64,000 bases of DNA. Origin: [Clostridium] colinum. Lineage in GTDB: Bacteria; Bacillota; Clostridia; Lachnospirales; CAG-274. Position 1 is the first letter of the stretch. Each line of letters starts with the position of its first letter. Location of the stretch: contig NZ_OW712331.1 in assembly GCF_940677205.1 (NCBI RefSeq), forward strand, positions 372,001 through 436,000. Direction: 5' to 3'. Below, piece by piece: positions 17,214 through 26,943 of the stretch. A model generated the notes under the pieces. That model was not told where the DNA came from. It did no database searches and saw only the letters and a list, made by a program, of their open reading frames with translations. A program made the position numbers and the translations under genes.

Positions 17214-18359
17214 ATGAGCGACATGCTTTCGCAAGAAGAAATAAATGCTTTGCTAGGCGATAGTGTAGCTACTAATGAAGATAAAAATTTAAATAATTCA
17301 AGTGAAATATTAACAGATGAGAATAGGGATATTTTAGGTGAAGTTGGTAACATAAGTATGGGAACATCAGCTACTACTTTATCTGCATTATTAAATCATA
17401 AAGTGGAAATATCTACACCAACTGTTAGTATGGTTTATCCAAAAGATTTATCTTCAAAATATGATAAACCTTGTGTAGGTCTTAAAATAAATTATAAAGA
17501 AGGTTTAATAGGATCTAATCTTCTTATATTAAAACAAGAAGACGTAAAAATAATAGCAAATCTTATGATGGGTGGAGACGGTAATGTACCACTAGATGAA
17601 GAGCTTACAGAATTAGACCTTAGTGCTATATCTGAAGCTATGAACCAAATGGTTGGGTCTTCTTCTACATCATTATCATCTATGTTAGGATATAAAATAG
17701 ATATAGATACACCTCAAGCTTTTATTTTAAAATTTGAAGATGATACATTTTTTGAAGAACTAACTATTACAGATGAACATTTAGTATGTAATTCTTTTAG
17801 AATGGTTGTACAAGATTTAATAGATAGTGAGATAATGCAACTTTTACCAATAGAATTTGCAGAAAGTATTATACAAAAGCTTACAGCAAATGAGGCTGAA
17901 GCAACACCAGAACCGACACCACAGCCAGTTCCACAACCACAACCGACACAGCCTCAAATACCACAACCAACACCAACACCTCAGCCACAACCAATACCAC
18001 AACCAGTACAGCAACAACCTATGTCTCAACAAAGTAATATTATGCATAATAATGTTAATGTACAAACAGCACAGTTCCAAAGTTTTGATATGAATGAACT
18101 TGCACAACAAAAAGAAAATATTACTATAATTAGAGATGTACCTCTTGAAGTAACAGTAGAGCTTGGTAGAACTAGAAAACCTATTAAAGAAATATTAGAA
18201 TTTAATCCAGGGACTGTTATAGAGCTTGACAAATTAGCTGGTGAGCCTATAGATATACTTGTTAATGGTAAATTTATAGCAAGAGGAGAAGTTGTAGTAA
18301 TAGATGAAAACTTTGGTGTTAGGATTACAGATATTATAAATACTGAAGAAAGAATATAG
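17214..18359 (+). CDS. fliY: Flagellar motor switch phosphatase FliY
   Basis: A 381-residue FliY: an N-terminal CheY-binding-like peptide (MLSQEEINALLGD), a CheC-type phosphatase domain (about 30-220) and a C-terminal FliN/SpoA domain (about 300-380). Both phosphatase active sites look intact: the E-x-x-N pairs in DILGEVGNISMG and in AISEAMNQMVG. CheY-P dephosphorylation at the motor is therefore expected. A Pro/Gln-rich linker (about 228-275) joins the halves. The FliN-type domain replaces a separate FliN. Confidence 0.96.
   Translation: MSDMLSQEEINALLGDSVATNEDKNLNNSSEILTDENRDILGEVGNISMGTSATTLSALLNHKVEISTPTVSMVYPKDLSSKYDKPCVGLKINYKEGLIGSNLLILKQEDVKIIANLMMGGDGNVPLDEELTELDLSAISEAMNQMVGSSSTSLSSMLGYKIDIDTPQAFILKFEDDTFFEELTITDEHLVCNSFRMVVQDLIDSEIMQLLPIEFAESIIQKLTANEAEATPEPTPQPVPQPQPTQPQIPQPTPTPQPQPIPQPVQQQPMSQQSNIMHNNVNVQTAQFQSFDMNELAQQKENITIIRDVPLEVTVELGRTRKPIKEILEFNPGTVIELDKLAGEPIDILVNGKFIARGEVVVIDENFGVRITDIINTEERI
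17901..18030 (+). repeat. Low-complexity Pro/Gln/Thr-coding tract in fliY
   Basis: Reiterated CCACAACC and CCAACACC-type units encode alternating Pro-Gln/Thr-Pro residues that link the CheC and FliN domains of FliY. The tract is C-rich on the coding strand, unlike its surroundings, and could vary in length by replication slippage in multiples of three without breaking the gene. Confidence 0.7.
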
Positions 18360-18424
18360 TTAAATATATAATTAAAATGTTATATTAAAATAAAAATAAT
18401 TTTATTAATAAGGAGAGTAAAAAA

Positions 18425-18790
18425 ATGTCTGATAAAAATATACTTTTAGTTGATGATGCTGCTTTTATGAGAATGATGTTAAAGGATATACTTACTAAAA
18501 ATGGTTATAATGTAATAGGAGAAGCAGAAAATGGTGCTCAAGCAGTAGAAAAATATAAAGAACTTAAACCTAATTTAGTTGTTATGGATATAACTATGCC
18601 AGAAATGGACGGTATACAAGCTGCAAAAGCTATAAAAGGTGAAGATGCAAATGCTTTAATTATTATGTGTTCTGCTATGGGACAACAAGCTATGGTTATT
18701 GAAGCAATACAAGCAGGAGCTAAAGACTTTATTGTTAAGCCATTCCAGCCAGATAGAGTTTTAGAAGCTGTTAAAAAAGTAATAGGATAA
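18425..18790 (+). CDS. cheY: Chemotaxis response regulator CheY
   Basis: A 121-residue single-domain receiver. The acidic pair Asp10-Asp11, phosphorylation site Asp55 (LVVMDITMPEMDG), Ser83 and Lys105 (FIVKPF) are all in place, so it should be phosphorylated and bind FliM. There is no output domain. It sits between fliY and fliO, 65 bases after fliY, as in other clostridial operons. The kinase CheA is not encoded in this window. Confidence 0.96.
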   Translation: MSDKNILLVDDAAFMRMMLKDILTKNGYNVIGEAENGAQAVEKYKELKPNLVVMDITMPEMDGIQAAKAIKGEDANALIIMCSAMGQQAMVIEAIQAGAKDFIVKPFQPDRVLEAVKKVIG

Positions 18791-18792
18791 TT

Positions 18793-19200
18793 ATGATATT
18801 ATTATCTAGTATAACACAAAAAAGCCAACCCCTTAACTTTTTGGGAATGGCTTTTCAGCTTATATTTTTAATATTAATATTCATATTTGTTATATTTTTA
18901 GCTTATTATTCTACAAAATTTATAGCAAATGCAAAAATTAAAAATATGACTAAAAATAATATGAAAATAATAGAGACTATATCTATAGGATTTAACTATG
19001 TTCATATTATCCAAGTAAATAAACAATACTTTTTAATAAGTTCATCTAAAGAAGGTATTAGAATTTTAACAGAAATAGATGGTAAAGATTTAATAATAAA
19101 TGAAAATAATTCACAATCTTTACCATTTGAAAAATACCTTAAACAATATTTTAATAATACAAAAGAAAAAGGAAAAAAGGGAGGTAAATATGAAGAATAA
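18793..19200 (+). CDS. fliO: Flagellar biosynthesis protein FliO
   Basis: A 135-residue protein with one strong N-terminal membrane segment (about 17-37) and a small soluble domain (MKIIETISIGFNYVHIIQVN, YFLISSSKEGIRIL) as in FliO/FliZ. It assists assembly of the FliP export pore. It starts two bases after the cheY stop and overlaps fliP by 11 bases. Identification relies on topology and synteny, because FliO diverges strongly. Confidence 0.85.
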   Translation: MILLSSITQKSQPLNFLGMAFQLIFLILIFIFVIFLAYYSTKFIANAKIKNMTKNNMKIIETISIGFNYVHIIQVNKQYFLISSSKEGIRILTEIDGKDLIINENNSQSLPFEKYLKQYFNNTKEKGKKGGKYEE

Positions 19201-19957
19201 AAAAATTTTAGCTAAAATAATATTGTTGGCTAGTATTTTTTCAATAATAGTATTTACCTCCTCAACTGTTTTTGCTAACAATATTTTTCCGGATATTAGT
19301 ATAAGTGTTGGAGATAATAATGATGGAGGAGTGGCTACATCTGTACAGTTAATAGTATTATTTACAATACTAACGTTAGCACCATCTATTATAATAATGC
19401 TTACTTCTTTTACAAGAATAGTTATATCTCTTCATTTTTTAAGAAATGCTTTGGGAACACAACAAATGCCACCTAACCAAATAATTATTGGTATAGCATT
19501 ATTTTTAACAATATTTATAATGTCACCAACTATAAAACAAGTAAATGAAAAAGCATTTATACCATATTCTGAGGGTAAAATATCACAACAACAATTTATA
19601 GATGAATCTATGAAACCTATAAGAGAATTTATGTTTACACAAGTTAGTGATAAAGATTTAAAATTATTTACAGATTTAGCAGGTATAGAATCTTATGATA
19701 ATTTAGAAGATGTTCCAAGTTCTATTTTAATACCATCATTTATATTAGGTGAAGTTACAAAAGGATTTATAATAGGATTTATAATATATATACCATTTAT
19801 TGTAATAGATATGGTAGTTTCTTCAGTCCTTATGGCTATGGGTATGATGATGTTACCACCAGCTTTAATATCGGCACCGTTTAAAATAATATTTTTTATA
19901 ATGATAGACGGTTGGAATTTAATTATTGGTAGTATTGTAAAAACATTTACAGGATAA
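19190..19957 (+). CDS. fliP: Flagellar export gate protein FliP
   Basis: A 255-residue pore subunit of the flagellar type III secretion gate. It has a cleavable-looking signal peptide (residues 1-25, ending VFA). Membrane segments follow at about 45-70, 88-107, 184-210 and 214-240. Family marks are LTSFTRIVISLHFLRNALGT and MGMMMLPPALISAPFKIIFF. I place the start at ATG 19190, well spaced from AAGGGAGG, rather than at a far-upstream ATG inside fliO. Confidence 0.97.
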   Translation: MKNKKILAKIILLASIFSIIVFTSSTVFANNIFPDISISVGDNNDGGVATSVQLIVLFTILTLAPSIIIMLTSFTRIVISLHFLRNALGTQQMPPNQIIIGIALFLTIFIMSPTIKQVNEKAFIPYSEGKISQQQFIDESMKPIREFMFTQVSDKDLKLFTDLAGIESYDNLEDVPSSILIPSFILGEVTKGFIIGFIIYIPFIVIDMVVSSVLMAMGMMMLPPALISAPFKIIFFIMIDGWNLIIGSIVKTFTG

Positions 19958-19968
19958 GGAGGGCTTTT

Positions 19969-20238
19969 ATGTCAGAAGATACTGTAATTAATATAATGCA
20001 AATGGCTATAAAAACTGTTATATTTGCTTCAGCACCACCTTTATTATTAGGTCTTATAGTAGGTATAGTAGTAAGTATAATACAAACAATTACCTCTATT
20101 AATGAACAGACATTAGCACTTATACCTAAAATTTTGGCTGTTTTTTTATCATTAATAATATTTGGACCTTTTATAATAAATTCTATAAAAGAACTTTTTT
20201 TAGCCTTATATGTGGACCTTGTTAGGTTTATCCGTTAA
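19969..20238 (+). CDS. fliQ: Flagellar export gate protein FliQ
   Basis: An 89-residue protein with two hydrophobic hairpin segments and the conserved LIVGIVVSIIQTITSINEQT block. FliQ subunits pack around the FliP/FliR gate. Size and order (fliP-fliQ-fliR) are canonical. AAGGAGGG precedes the ATG. Confidence 0.97.
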   Translation: MSEDTVINIMQMAIKTVIFASAPPLLLGLIVGIVVSIIQTITSINEQTLALIPKILAVFLSLIIFGPFIINSIKELFLALYVDLVRFIR

Positions 20239-20250
20239 GGGGAGAATATA

Positions 20251-21054
20251 ATGAATTTTGAAAATACTCAAGTTTTAGTTGACATATTTAATAATGCAGA
20301 TTTATATATGTTAATACTTGTTAGAATATTAGGATTTTTAATTTTTATGCCTGTTATAGGTGGTAATAATGGTATAGCTATGATAAAAATAGGATTAGCA
20401 ATGGCTATATCTACTATAATATTTACTTCTGGCAATGTTGAACAAGTAACATATGTAAATAATTTTATGAGTTATTTTATGTTAATTTTAAAAGAATTTT
20501 TTATAGGAGCTATAATTAGTTATATAGTGTTTTTTGTGTTTAATTCTGTTTATTTTACAGGTCATATGATAGACCAACAAATAGGATATTCTATGGCAAA
20601 TGTTTTTGACCCAATGACTAATACACAAGTGCCAATAACTGGTAATTTATATTATTTTTCATTATGTGTATTATTTATTTTAAATAGAGGTCATCATATG
20701 GTTATAAGCACTATATTTTATAGTTATAAATCTTTGCCCATTGGTAAAGCATATATATTAGGTAACAATGGATTATTTTACGGTATTATAAATATAATGA
20801 TAGAGTTTTTAAAAATAGGATTTTTATTTGCTTTACCTATCATAGGATTAATACTTGTTATGGATATTGCATTAGGTGTATTAGTCCGTGCAGTACCAAA
20901 AATGAATGTTTTTGTTGTAGGTATGCCCTTAAAAGTTATAGCTGGGCTGTTAGCTTTATGGGTTATAACACCAGTATTTTCTGAAGTTTATTATAGGATA
21001 TATAATTTAATTTCAGAACTTTTATTAAATTCTATAAAGGTTATGATGCCATGA
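20251..21054 (+). CDS. fliR: Flagellar export gate protein FliR
   Basis: A 267-residue, highly hydrophobic protein with about six membrane segments. Recognisable blocks are LILVRILGFLIFMPVIGG at the N-terminus and GHMIDQQIGYSMANVFDP in the middle. It completes the FliP5-FliQ4-FliR1 export gate. The stop overlaps the flhB start (ATGA), suggesting coupled translation. Confidence 0.96.
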   Translation: MNFENTQVLVDIFNNADLYMLILVRILGFLIFMPVIGGNNGIAMIKIGLAMAISTIIFTSGNVEQVTYVNNFMSYFMLILKEFFIGAIISYIVFFVFNSVYFTGHMIDQQIGYSMANVFDPMTNTQVPITGNLYYFSLCVLFILNRGHHMVISTIFYSYKSLPIGKAYILGNNGLFYGIINIMIEFLKIGFLFALPIIGLILVMDIALGVLVRAVPKMNVFVVGMPLKVIAGLLALWVITPVFSEVYYRIYNLISELLLNSIKVMMP

Positions 21055-22169
21055 TAGTTTCAAAAGTTAAGGATAAAAATAATTTTTATATTAATATAAA
21101 TCTAAAGTTTTTTAGTGGTGAAAAAACAGAAAAACCAACACCTAAAAGAAAACAAAAAGCTAGAAGTGAAGGGCAAGTTGCAATAAGTAAAGAAATTGCT
21201 ACTGCAATAACTTTAATATTAGGTTTTTTGAGCTTAAAAATTTTAGGTAAATTTATGTATAAACAAATAGCAAGTGTAATGAATTTTAATTTTACGTTAA
21301 TACAGGATGCAGATAAAATAATAAGTGAAGACTATCTTTTAGATTTTTTTATTTATATAACTTTAAGATGTATTATTATAGCAGGTCCTATATGTATAGT
21401 TACTATGTTTGTGGGTATAGTAACAAATATATTACAGGTAGGTTGGCATCCAACGACAAAACCACTAAAACCAAAGTTTGATGCTTTTAATCCAGCTAAT
21501 GGATTTAAAAGACTATTTTCTTTTAAACAAATAGTTGAAGCATTTATATCTATTATAAAAATTATATTTTTAGGTATTGTTATATATACAGCTATAAAAG
21601 GTAAATCACATCAATTAACAAATATTGTATATATGGATTTATTTTCTGCTGTTATATACATATGTAATTTATGTATAGATATAGGGCTTAGGGTAGGATA
21701 TTTTTTCATTATTATAGCAATTTTAGATTTTGTTTATCAAAGATACTCTCATAATAAAAAATTAAGAATGAGTAAACAAGACATAAAAGATGAATATAAG
21801 CAAACAGAAGGAGATCCAGTTATAAAAGGAAAAATTAGGCAAAAGATGAGAGAATCGGCCTTAAAAAGAATGATGCAAGAGGTGCCTGGAGCAGATGTTG
21901 TTATAACAAATCCAACACATTTTGCAGTTGCAATAAAATATGATAGAGAAAAAGAAGGAGCTCCTGTTGTTTTAGCTAAAGGTGTAGACCATTTAGCACA
22001 AAAAATAAAGAATGTAGCTAAAGAAAATAAAGTTGAAATTGTAGAAAATAAGCCTTTAGCAAGGGCATTATATAGCACAGTTGATGTTGGCAAAGAAATA
22101 CCGCCAGAATTATATCAAGCAGTTGCCGAAGTTCTTGCCTTTGTTTATAAGCTTAAAAATATGGTTTAA
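21051..22169 (+). CDS. flhB: Flagellar export switch protein FlhB
   Basis: A 372-residue protein with a positively charged N-terminus (GEKTEKPTPKRKQKARSEGQ), four membrane segments (about 48-66, 95-125, 163-182, 208-230) and a cytoplasmic domain. The self-cleavage site NPTH is at residues 287-290 within VVITNPTHFAVAIKYD. Cleavage there, prompted by FliK, switches export from hook to filament substrates. It overlaps fliR by four bases. Confidence 0.97.
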   Translation: MIVSKVKDKNNFYININLKFFSGEKTEKPTPKRKQKARSEGQVAISKEIATAITLILGFLSLKILGKFMYKQIASVMNFNFTLIQDADKIISEDYLLDFFIYITLRCIIIAGPICIVTMFVGIVTNILQVGWHPTTKPLKPKFDAFNPANGFKRLFSFKQIVEAFISIIKIIFLGIVIYTAIKGKSHQLTNIVYMDLFSAVIYICNLCIDIGLRVGYFFIIIAILDFVYQRYSHNKKLRMSKQDIKDEYKQTEGDPVIKGKIRQKMRESALKRMMQEVPGADVVITNPTHFAVAIKYDREKEGAPVVLAKGVDHLAQKIKNVAKENKVEIVENKPLARALYSTVDVGKEIPPELYQAVAEVLAFVYKLKNMV

Positions 22170-22200
22170 CTTTTAATATAGATTTTATGGAGAAATTTTT

Positions 22201-24240
22201 ATGAAAATAAAAGAAGCATTTTTAGGTATTTTTATTATATTAATAGTTTTAGTATTAATCATTCCTGTACCTTCATTTTTATTAGACTTTTTATTTATGA
22301 TTAATATATTTTTTGCAGTATTAATCCTTTTAGATGCTATATATTCTAAAAAAGCTCTTGATATGAGTATGTTTCCTACAATATTATTAGTAACAACACT
22401 ATTTAGAATAGCTTTAAACTTATCTTCTACAAAGCTTATACTTTTAGAAGGTGATGCAGGCGAAGTTATAGAAACCTTTGGACAGTTTGTTGCAGGTGGT
22501 AATATGGTTGTAGGTGTAATCATATTTTTAATCCTTGTTTTAGTAAACTTTATGGTTATAACAAAAGGTTCTGAAAGGGTATCTGAGGTTACAGCTAGAT
22601 TTACACTTGATGCTATGCCGGGTAAACAAATGGCAATAGATGCCGATTTAAATACAGGGCTTATAAATGATGAAGAAGCTAAAGCTAGAAGAAAAGAAAT
22701 TCAAGACGAAGCATCATTTTATGGAGCTATGGACGGTGCATCTAAGTTTGTAAAAGGTGATGCAATAGCAGGTATTATAATAACTGCAATAAATATGATA
22801 GGTGGTATAACACTTGGTATGACTGGTTTATCTACGGGGACTAAACTACCTTTTGGAGAAGCTGTACAAGTATATACTCTTATGACAATAGGTGATGGTC
22901 TTGTAGGTCAAATACCAGCTATATTAATATCTACTGCAACAGGTATATTAGTTACTAAATCTAGCGAAGAAGATGGTATAACATCATCTCTTACAAAACA
23001 ATTATTTAGCATACCATTAACATTATATATTGCAGGATTTGTTATGATAGCATTAGGGTTTACACCTTTACCAACTATGTTTTTTGTTCCTTTTGGTATC
23101 GTTTTACTATTTTGTGGGTATCAACTTAATAAGGCACAAAAAGTACAGGCTATTACAGAAGAAATATCTACAGAAGATGAAGAAGTTGAAGAAATTAGAA
23201 AACCAGAAAATGTTATTTCTTTATTAAATGTAGACCCTATTTTATTAATATTTGGTTATGGTTTAATCCCTTTAGTTGATAATAGTCAAGGGGGAGATTT
23301 ATTAGATAGAGTTGTTATGATTAGAAGGCAAATAGCATTAGAGCTTGGTGCAGTAGTACCAATAATAAGGCTTAGAGATGATATAAAGCTTGCTCCTAAT
23401 CAATATAAAATATTAATAAAAGGTGTGGAAGTAGCAGAAGGTGAAATATTATTTGACCATTATATGGCTATGAATCCAGGATATATTGAAGAAGAAATAG
23501 ATGGTATAGAAACAGTTGAGCCTTATTTAGGATTACCAGCATTATGGATAACAGAAACACAAAGAGAACGAGCAGAAGCTTTAGGTTATACAGTAGTAGA
23601 CCCGCCAGCTATTATAGCAACTCATTTAACAGAAGTAATAAGAAATAGCTTAAGCGAGTTATTATCAAGACAAGATGTACAAACATTAATAGATAATGTT
23701 AAAGAAAATCATCCAGTTCTTATAGATGAATTAGTACCAAAATTATTAGGTATAGGTGAAGTTCAAAAAGTTTTATCAAATCTTCTTAAAGAAGGTATAT
23801 CTATAAGAGATTTAGTTACTATATTAGAAACATTAGCAGATTATGCTCAAGTTACAAGAGATACAGATATGCTTACAGAATATGTAAGACAATCTCTTAA
23901 AAAGAGCATATCTCAAAAATATTTTTCAGATGCAGGAAATAAAGTTATTACACTAGACCCTAATCTTGAACAAGAAATAATGGATAGTGTTCAACATTCT
24001 GAACAAGGGTCTTTCATAGCATTAGACCCAGAAAAAACTCAGATGATATTTAACAGTTTAAATACACAATTATCTAAGCTAACAACACTTGGCATACAAC
24101 CAATTATTCTTACTTCTCCGGTTGTTAGAATTTACTTTAAAAAACTTGTAGAACAAGTAGCACCAGATTTAGTTGTAATTAGCTACAATGAGATAGATCC
24201 TAGTGCAGAAATTCAATCTATTGGAATGGTGGAAATTTAA
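22201..24240 (+). CDS. flhA: Flagellar export gate protein FlhA
   Basis: A 679-residue protein of the normal family size. About eight membrane segments occupy the first 320 residues, with the FHIPEP-type block visible as SERVSEVTARFTLDAMPGKQ. A long cytoplasmic domain forms the nonameric docking ring for chaperone-substrate complexes. There is a 31-base gap to flhB with a GGAG ribosome site. flhF begins two bases after the stop. Confidence 0.98.
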   Translation: MKIKEAFLGIFIILIVLVLIIPVPSFLLDFLFMINIFFAVLILLDAIYSKKALDMSMFPTILLVTTLFRIALNLSSTKLILLEGDAGEVIETFGQFVAGGNMVVGVIIFLILVLVNFMVITKGSERVSEVTARFTLDAMPGKQMAIDADLNTGLINDEEAKARRKEIQDEASFYGAMDGASKFVKGDAIAGIIITAINMIGGITLGMTGLSTGTKLPFGEAVQVYTLMTIGDGLVGQIPAILISTATGILVTKSSEEDGITSSLTKQLFSIPLTLYIAGFVMIALGFTPLPTMFFVPFGIVLLFCGYQLNKAQKVQAITEEISTEDEEVEEIRKPENVISLLNVDPILLIFGYGLIPLVDNSQGGDLLDRVVMIRRQIALELGAVVPIIRLRDDIKLAPNQYKILIKGVEVAEGEILFDHYMAMNPGYIEEEIDGIETVEPYLGLPALWITETQRERAEALGYTVVDPPAIIATHLTEVIRNSLSELLSRQDVQTLIDNVKENHPVLIDELVPKLLGIGEVQKVLSNLLKEGISIRDLVTILETLADYAQVTRDTDMLTEYVRQSLKKSISQKYFSDAGNKVITLDPNLEQEIMDSVQHSEQGSFIALDPEKTQMIFNSLNTQLSKLTTLGIQPIILTSPVVRIYFKKLVEQVAPDLVVISYNEIDPSAEIQSIGMVEI

Positions 24241-24242
24241 AT

Positions 24243-25412
24243 ATGAAAATAAAAAAATATCAAGGTGAAACAGAAGAACAAGTTATAGAAATGGCTAAAC
24301 AAGAGTTAGGAAATGATGCAATTGTACTTAGTATAAAAAAAATAACTCCTACAGGTATATTTTCTATAATAAAAAAGCCCTATATTGAGCTTACAGCATC
24401 TTATGATGAAAATAAGGTAAAGATAGAAGAAAAGCCTAAAAATTTTTTTGGAGATATAAAAAATAAATCAAATAATTTTGAAGATAGGCTAAAAGAAAAA
24501 GATAATACTATAGAAAGATTAGAAAAAAGGATAGCTGAATTAGAAGCATATCTAGAAAAAGCTATGAAAACTCTTTCTATGGATAAAAATGTAAAAAATG
24601 ATAAATATAAAAATCAATTAGTACAATTTATATATGAAATGCTTATAACAAAAGGAGTAAATCAATCTGTTTGTGATGATATTTTGCAAGAAATTGATAA
24701 AGAAGAAAATCAAAATATTGATTTAATTGTTAAAGTAGTATATAATAAAATAGTAGAAATATTAGAAAATGTAGTATGTAAAGACTTAAGCATAGAAAAT
24801 GAACAGAAGAATAATGAAGCTAAAAGTATAGTATTTTTAGGCACTACAGGTGTTGGTAAAACTACAACAATAGCAAAATTATCTTCAAACCTTATTATGA
24901 ACAAAAATAAAAAAGTAGGATTTATTACTTCAGATACTTACAGAATAGCTGCTGTAGAACAACTTAAAACATATGCTGAAATTTTAGGAAGCCAAGTAGA
25001 AGTTGTTTATAAACCAGAAGATGTAAAAGAAAAAATTAATAAGTTAAAAGTAGTAAATGATTATATTTTCTTTGATACTGCTGGTAGATCTCATAAAAAT
25101 GAAAAAAATATGGAAGAGATAAAAGAACTATTAAAAGAAATAGAAAATCCAGAAATATATCTTGTTATTAGCTCTACAAGTAATTTTGAAGATATAGAAA
25201 ATATAATAAATGTATATTCTAAATTTTCACAATTTAATATTATTTTTACTAAAATAGATGAAACAGATACTATAGGAACAATATTAAATATAGCACATAG
25301 TACTAAACATAAAATAGCATATGTTACTGTAGGGCAAAATGTACCATCAGATATAGAAAAATTTTCTGGAGAAAAAATTGCTAAAGTTTTGTTAGGGAGT
25401 ATGTATAAATAA
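24243..25412 (+). CDS. flhF: SRP-type GTPase FlhF
   Basis: A 389-residue protein. An N-terminal basic region and coiled coil (about 75-110) precede a four-helix N-domain and the SRP-like G domain. The P-loop GTTGVGKTT is at residues 200-208, followed by SDTYRIAAVEQLKTYAE, the DTAG-type FFDTAGRSHKN and TKIDET. FlhF guides placement of the first flagellar components at the membrane. Its stop shares one base with the flhG start. Confidence 0.96.
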   Translation: MKIKKYQGETEEQVIEMAKQELGNDAIVLSIKKITPTGIFSIIKKPYIELTASYDENKVKIEEKPKNFFGDIKNKSNNFEDRLKEKDNTIERLEKRIAELEAYLEKAMKTLSMDKNVKNDKYKNQLVQFIYEMLITKGVNQSVCDDILQEIDKEENQNIDLIVKVVYNKIVEILENVVCKDLSIENEQKNNEAKSIVFLGTTGVGKTTTIAKLSSNLIMNKNKKVGFITSDTYRIAAVEQLKTYAEILGSQVEVVYKPEDVKEKINKLKVVNDYIFFDTAGRSHKNEKNMEEIKELLKEIENPEIYLVISSTSNFEDIENIINVYSKFSQFNIIFTKIDETDTIGTILNIAHSTKHKIAYVTVGQNVPSDIEKFSGEKIAKVLLGSMYK

Positions 25413-26287
25413 TGGATCAAGCTAAAGAGCTAAGAAGCTTAATAAATAATGTACAAAATATAAATTTAAAAAATACACTTAATTCTAGAGTTTTAACTAT
25501 TAGTAGTGGTAAAGGTGGAGTTGGTAAATCTAGTTTTTCAGTAAATCTTGCTATATATTTATCAAGTTTAAACAAAAGAGTTTTGATAATAGATGCAGAT
25601 TTTGGACTAGCTAATATAGAAGTATTATTAGGTGTTAGACCTAAATACAACTTTTATCATATGTTAAAAGGTGAAAAAAATATTTCAGAAATTATAGTAG
25701 ATACGGATTATGGAATAAAACTTATATCTGGTGGTAATGGTTTAAAAGAATTATCTAATGTAAATAGTACAGAAATAAAATATTTTATAGAGCAATTTGA
25801 GTATTTAGATAAAATTGCAGACATAATAATAATAGATACGGGTGCTGGTATATCTCCTAATGTTACTAATTTTTTAATGGCTTCAGATGAAAATATTATT
25901 GTTACAACTCCTGAGCCTACTTCTTTTACAGATGCTTATACACTTATAAAAATTATAAAAGAACAAAATAAAGCAATAGACAAAATAGGAATTGTTATTA
26001 ATAAGGCAGATGATAAATATGAAGCAGATAGAATTTTTACTAAATTAGACCATGTGTGTAACAAATTTTTAGGAATAAATATAGAAAATATGGGATACAT
26101 AGCAACAGATGTAGCACTTATAAAAGCTGTAAAACAACAGCAACCTGCTATATTATCTTTTCCAAATAGTGATTTTTCTAAATCTATAAAAATTATTGGT
26201 AATAGAATAGTAGATGAAAATCAAGTTGTATCTAATGAAGGGATAAAAAGTTTTATTCAAAGATTAACACGAATTTTTAATAAATAA
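25412..26287 (+). CDS. flhG: MinD-like ATPase FlhG (YlxH)
   Basis: A 291-residue ParA/MinD-type ATPase with deviant Walker A GKGGVGKS (about residues 34-41) and the switch region VLIIDADFGLANIEVLLG. The N-terminal stretch before the ATPase core (DQAKELRSLI) resembles the FlhF-activating helix of FlhG. With FlhF it sets flagellar number and position. The TAATG overlap with flhF indicates coupling. Confidence 0.95.
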   Translation: MDQAKELRSLINNVQNINLKNTLNSRVLTISSGKGGVGKSSFSVNLAIYLSSLNKRVLIIDADFGLANIEVLLGVRPKYNFYHMLKGEKNISEIIVDTDYGIKLISGGNGLKELSNVNSTEIKYFIEQFEYLDKIADIIIIDTGAGISPNVTNFLMASDENIIVTTPEPTSFTDAYTLIKIIKEQNKAIDKIGIVINKADDKYEADRIFTKLDHVCNKFLGINIENMGYIATDVALIKAVKQQQPAILSFPNSDFSKSIKIIGNRIVDENQVVSNEGIKSFIQRLTRIFNK

Positions 26288-26319
26288 TATATATCTATAT
26301 GTATATATGAGGTGAAGTT

Positions 26320-26913
26320 GTGGAAATAGGAAATAAAATAATAATATCTTATAATAATACTAAACTAATATCTTTTATAGAAGATGTATTAGATGATGGT
26401 AGTATTTTAATACAAGCACCTTATACGTATAAAAATAAAATTTTATTAAATGAAAAGATTAAGTATAATATGGTTATATTAACTAATATTCAAATTATAA
26501 ATGCAATAGTTACTATTAAAGATTATATAATTAATGGGAGAAGAGAATATTATATAATAAATATTTTACAAACATTTAAACAAGAAAATCAAAAAAGAAA
26601 ATATGAAAGATTTTTTTGTAATTTACCATATAAAATATATTTAATAGATAAATATAAAGAAGAACAAATAAATGTTATAATTAAAGATATTAGTTTAGGA
26701 GGCATTAGATTTTTAGCTAATGTAGATATAGAGAAAAATGTAAATATAAAAATAAACTTAAATGAAGAAGATTTTTTAGCTAGTGGAGAAATAGTACAAA
26801 CTCAGTATTATCCAAAAGCTAATTATAAAAATCAATATAGAATAAAATTTGATAATGTAGAAAATGGAGATTTATTAAAAAATTATTTTAAAAATACAAA
26901 AATGATTAATTGA
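26320..26913 (+). CDS. PilZ-domain flagellar brake protein (YcgR/FlgZ-like)
   Basis: A 197-residue protein with an N-terminal YcgR-like beta domain (about 1-95) and a C-terminal PilZ domain. The cyclic-di-GMP binding motifs are visible: KRKYERF (the RxxxR type, about residue 99) and DISLGGIRF (D-x-S-x-x-G). Such proteins slow the motor when cyclic-di-GMP is high, by acting on MotA or FliG. The start is GTG at 26320, preceded by GAGGTG. Confidence 0.88.
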   Translation: MEIGNKIIISYNNTKLISFIEDVLDDGSILIQAPYTYKNKILLNEKIKYNMVILTNIQIINAIVTIKDYIINGRREYYIINILQTFKQENQKRKYERFFCNLPYKIYLIDKYKEEQINVIIKDISLGGIRFLANVDIEKNVNIKINLNEEDFLASGEIVQTQYYPKANYKNQYRIKFDNVENGDLLKNYFKNTKMIN

Positions 26914-26943
26914 GATTTACTCTTGGATAGGGGAAGGTTTAGT

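Noticed and set aside
17844-18110. Overlapping frames on both strands across the fliY linker
   Set aside because: They arise from the repetitive C-rich tract, have extreme Trp/Leu or His/Gln composition and no ribosome sites.
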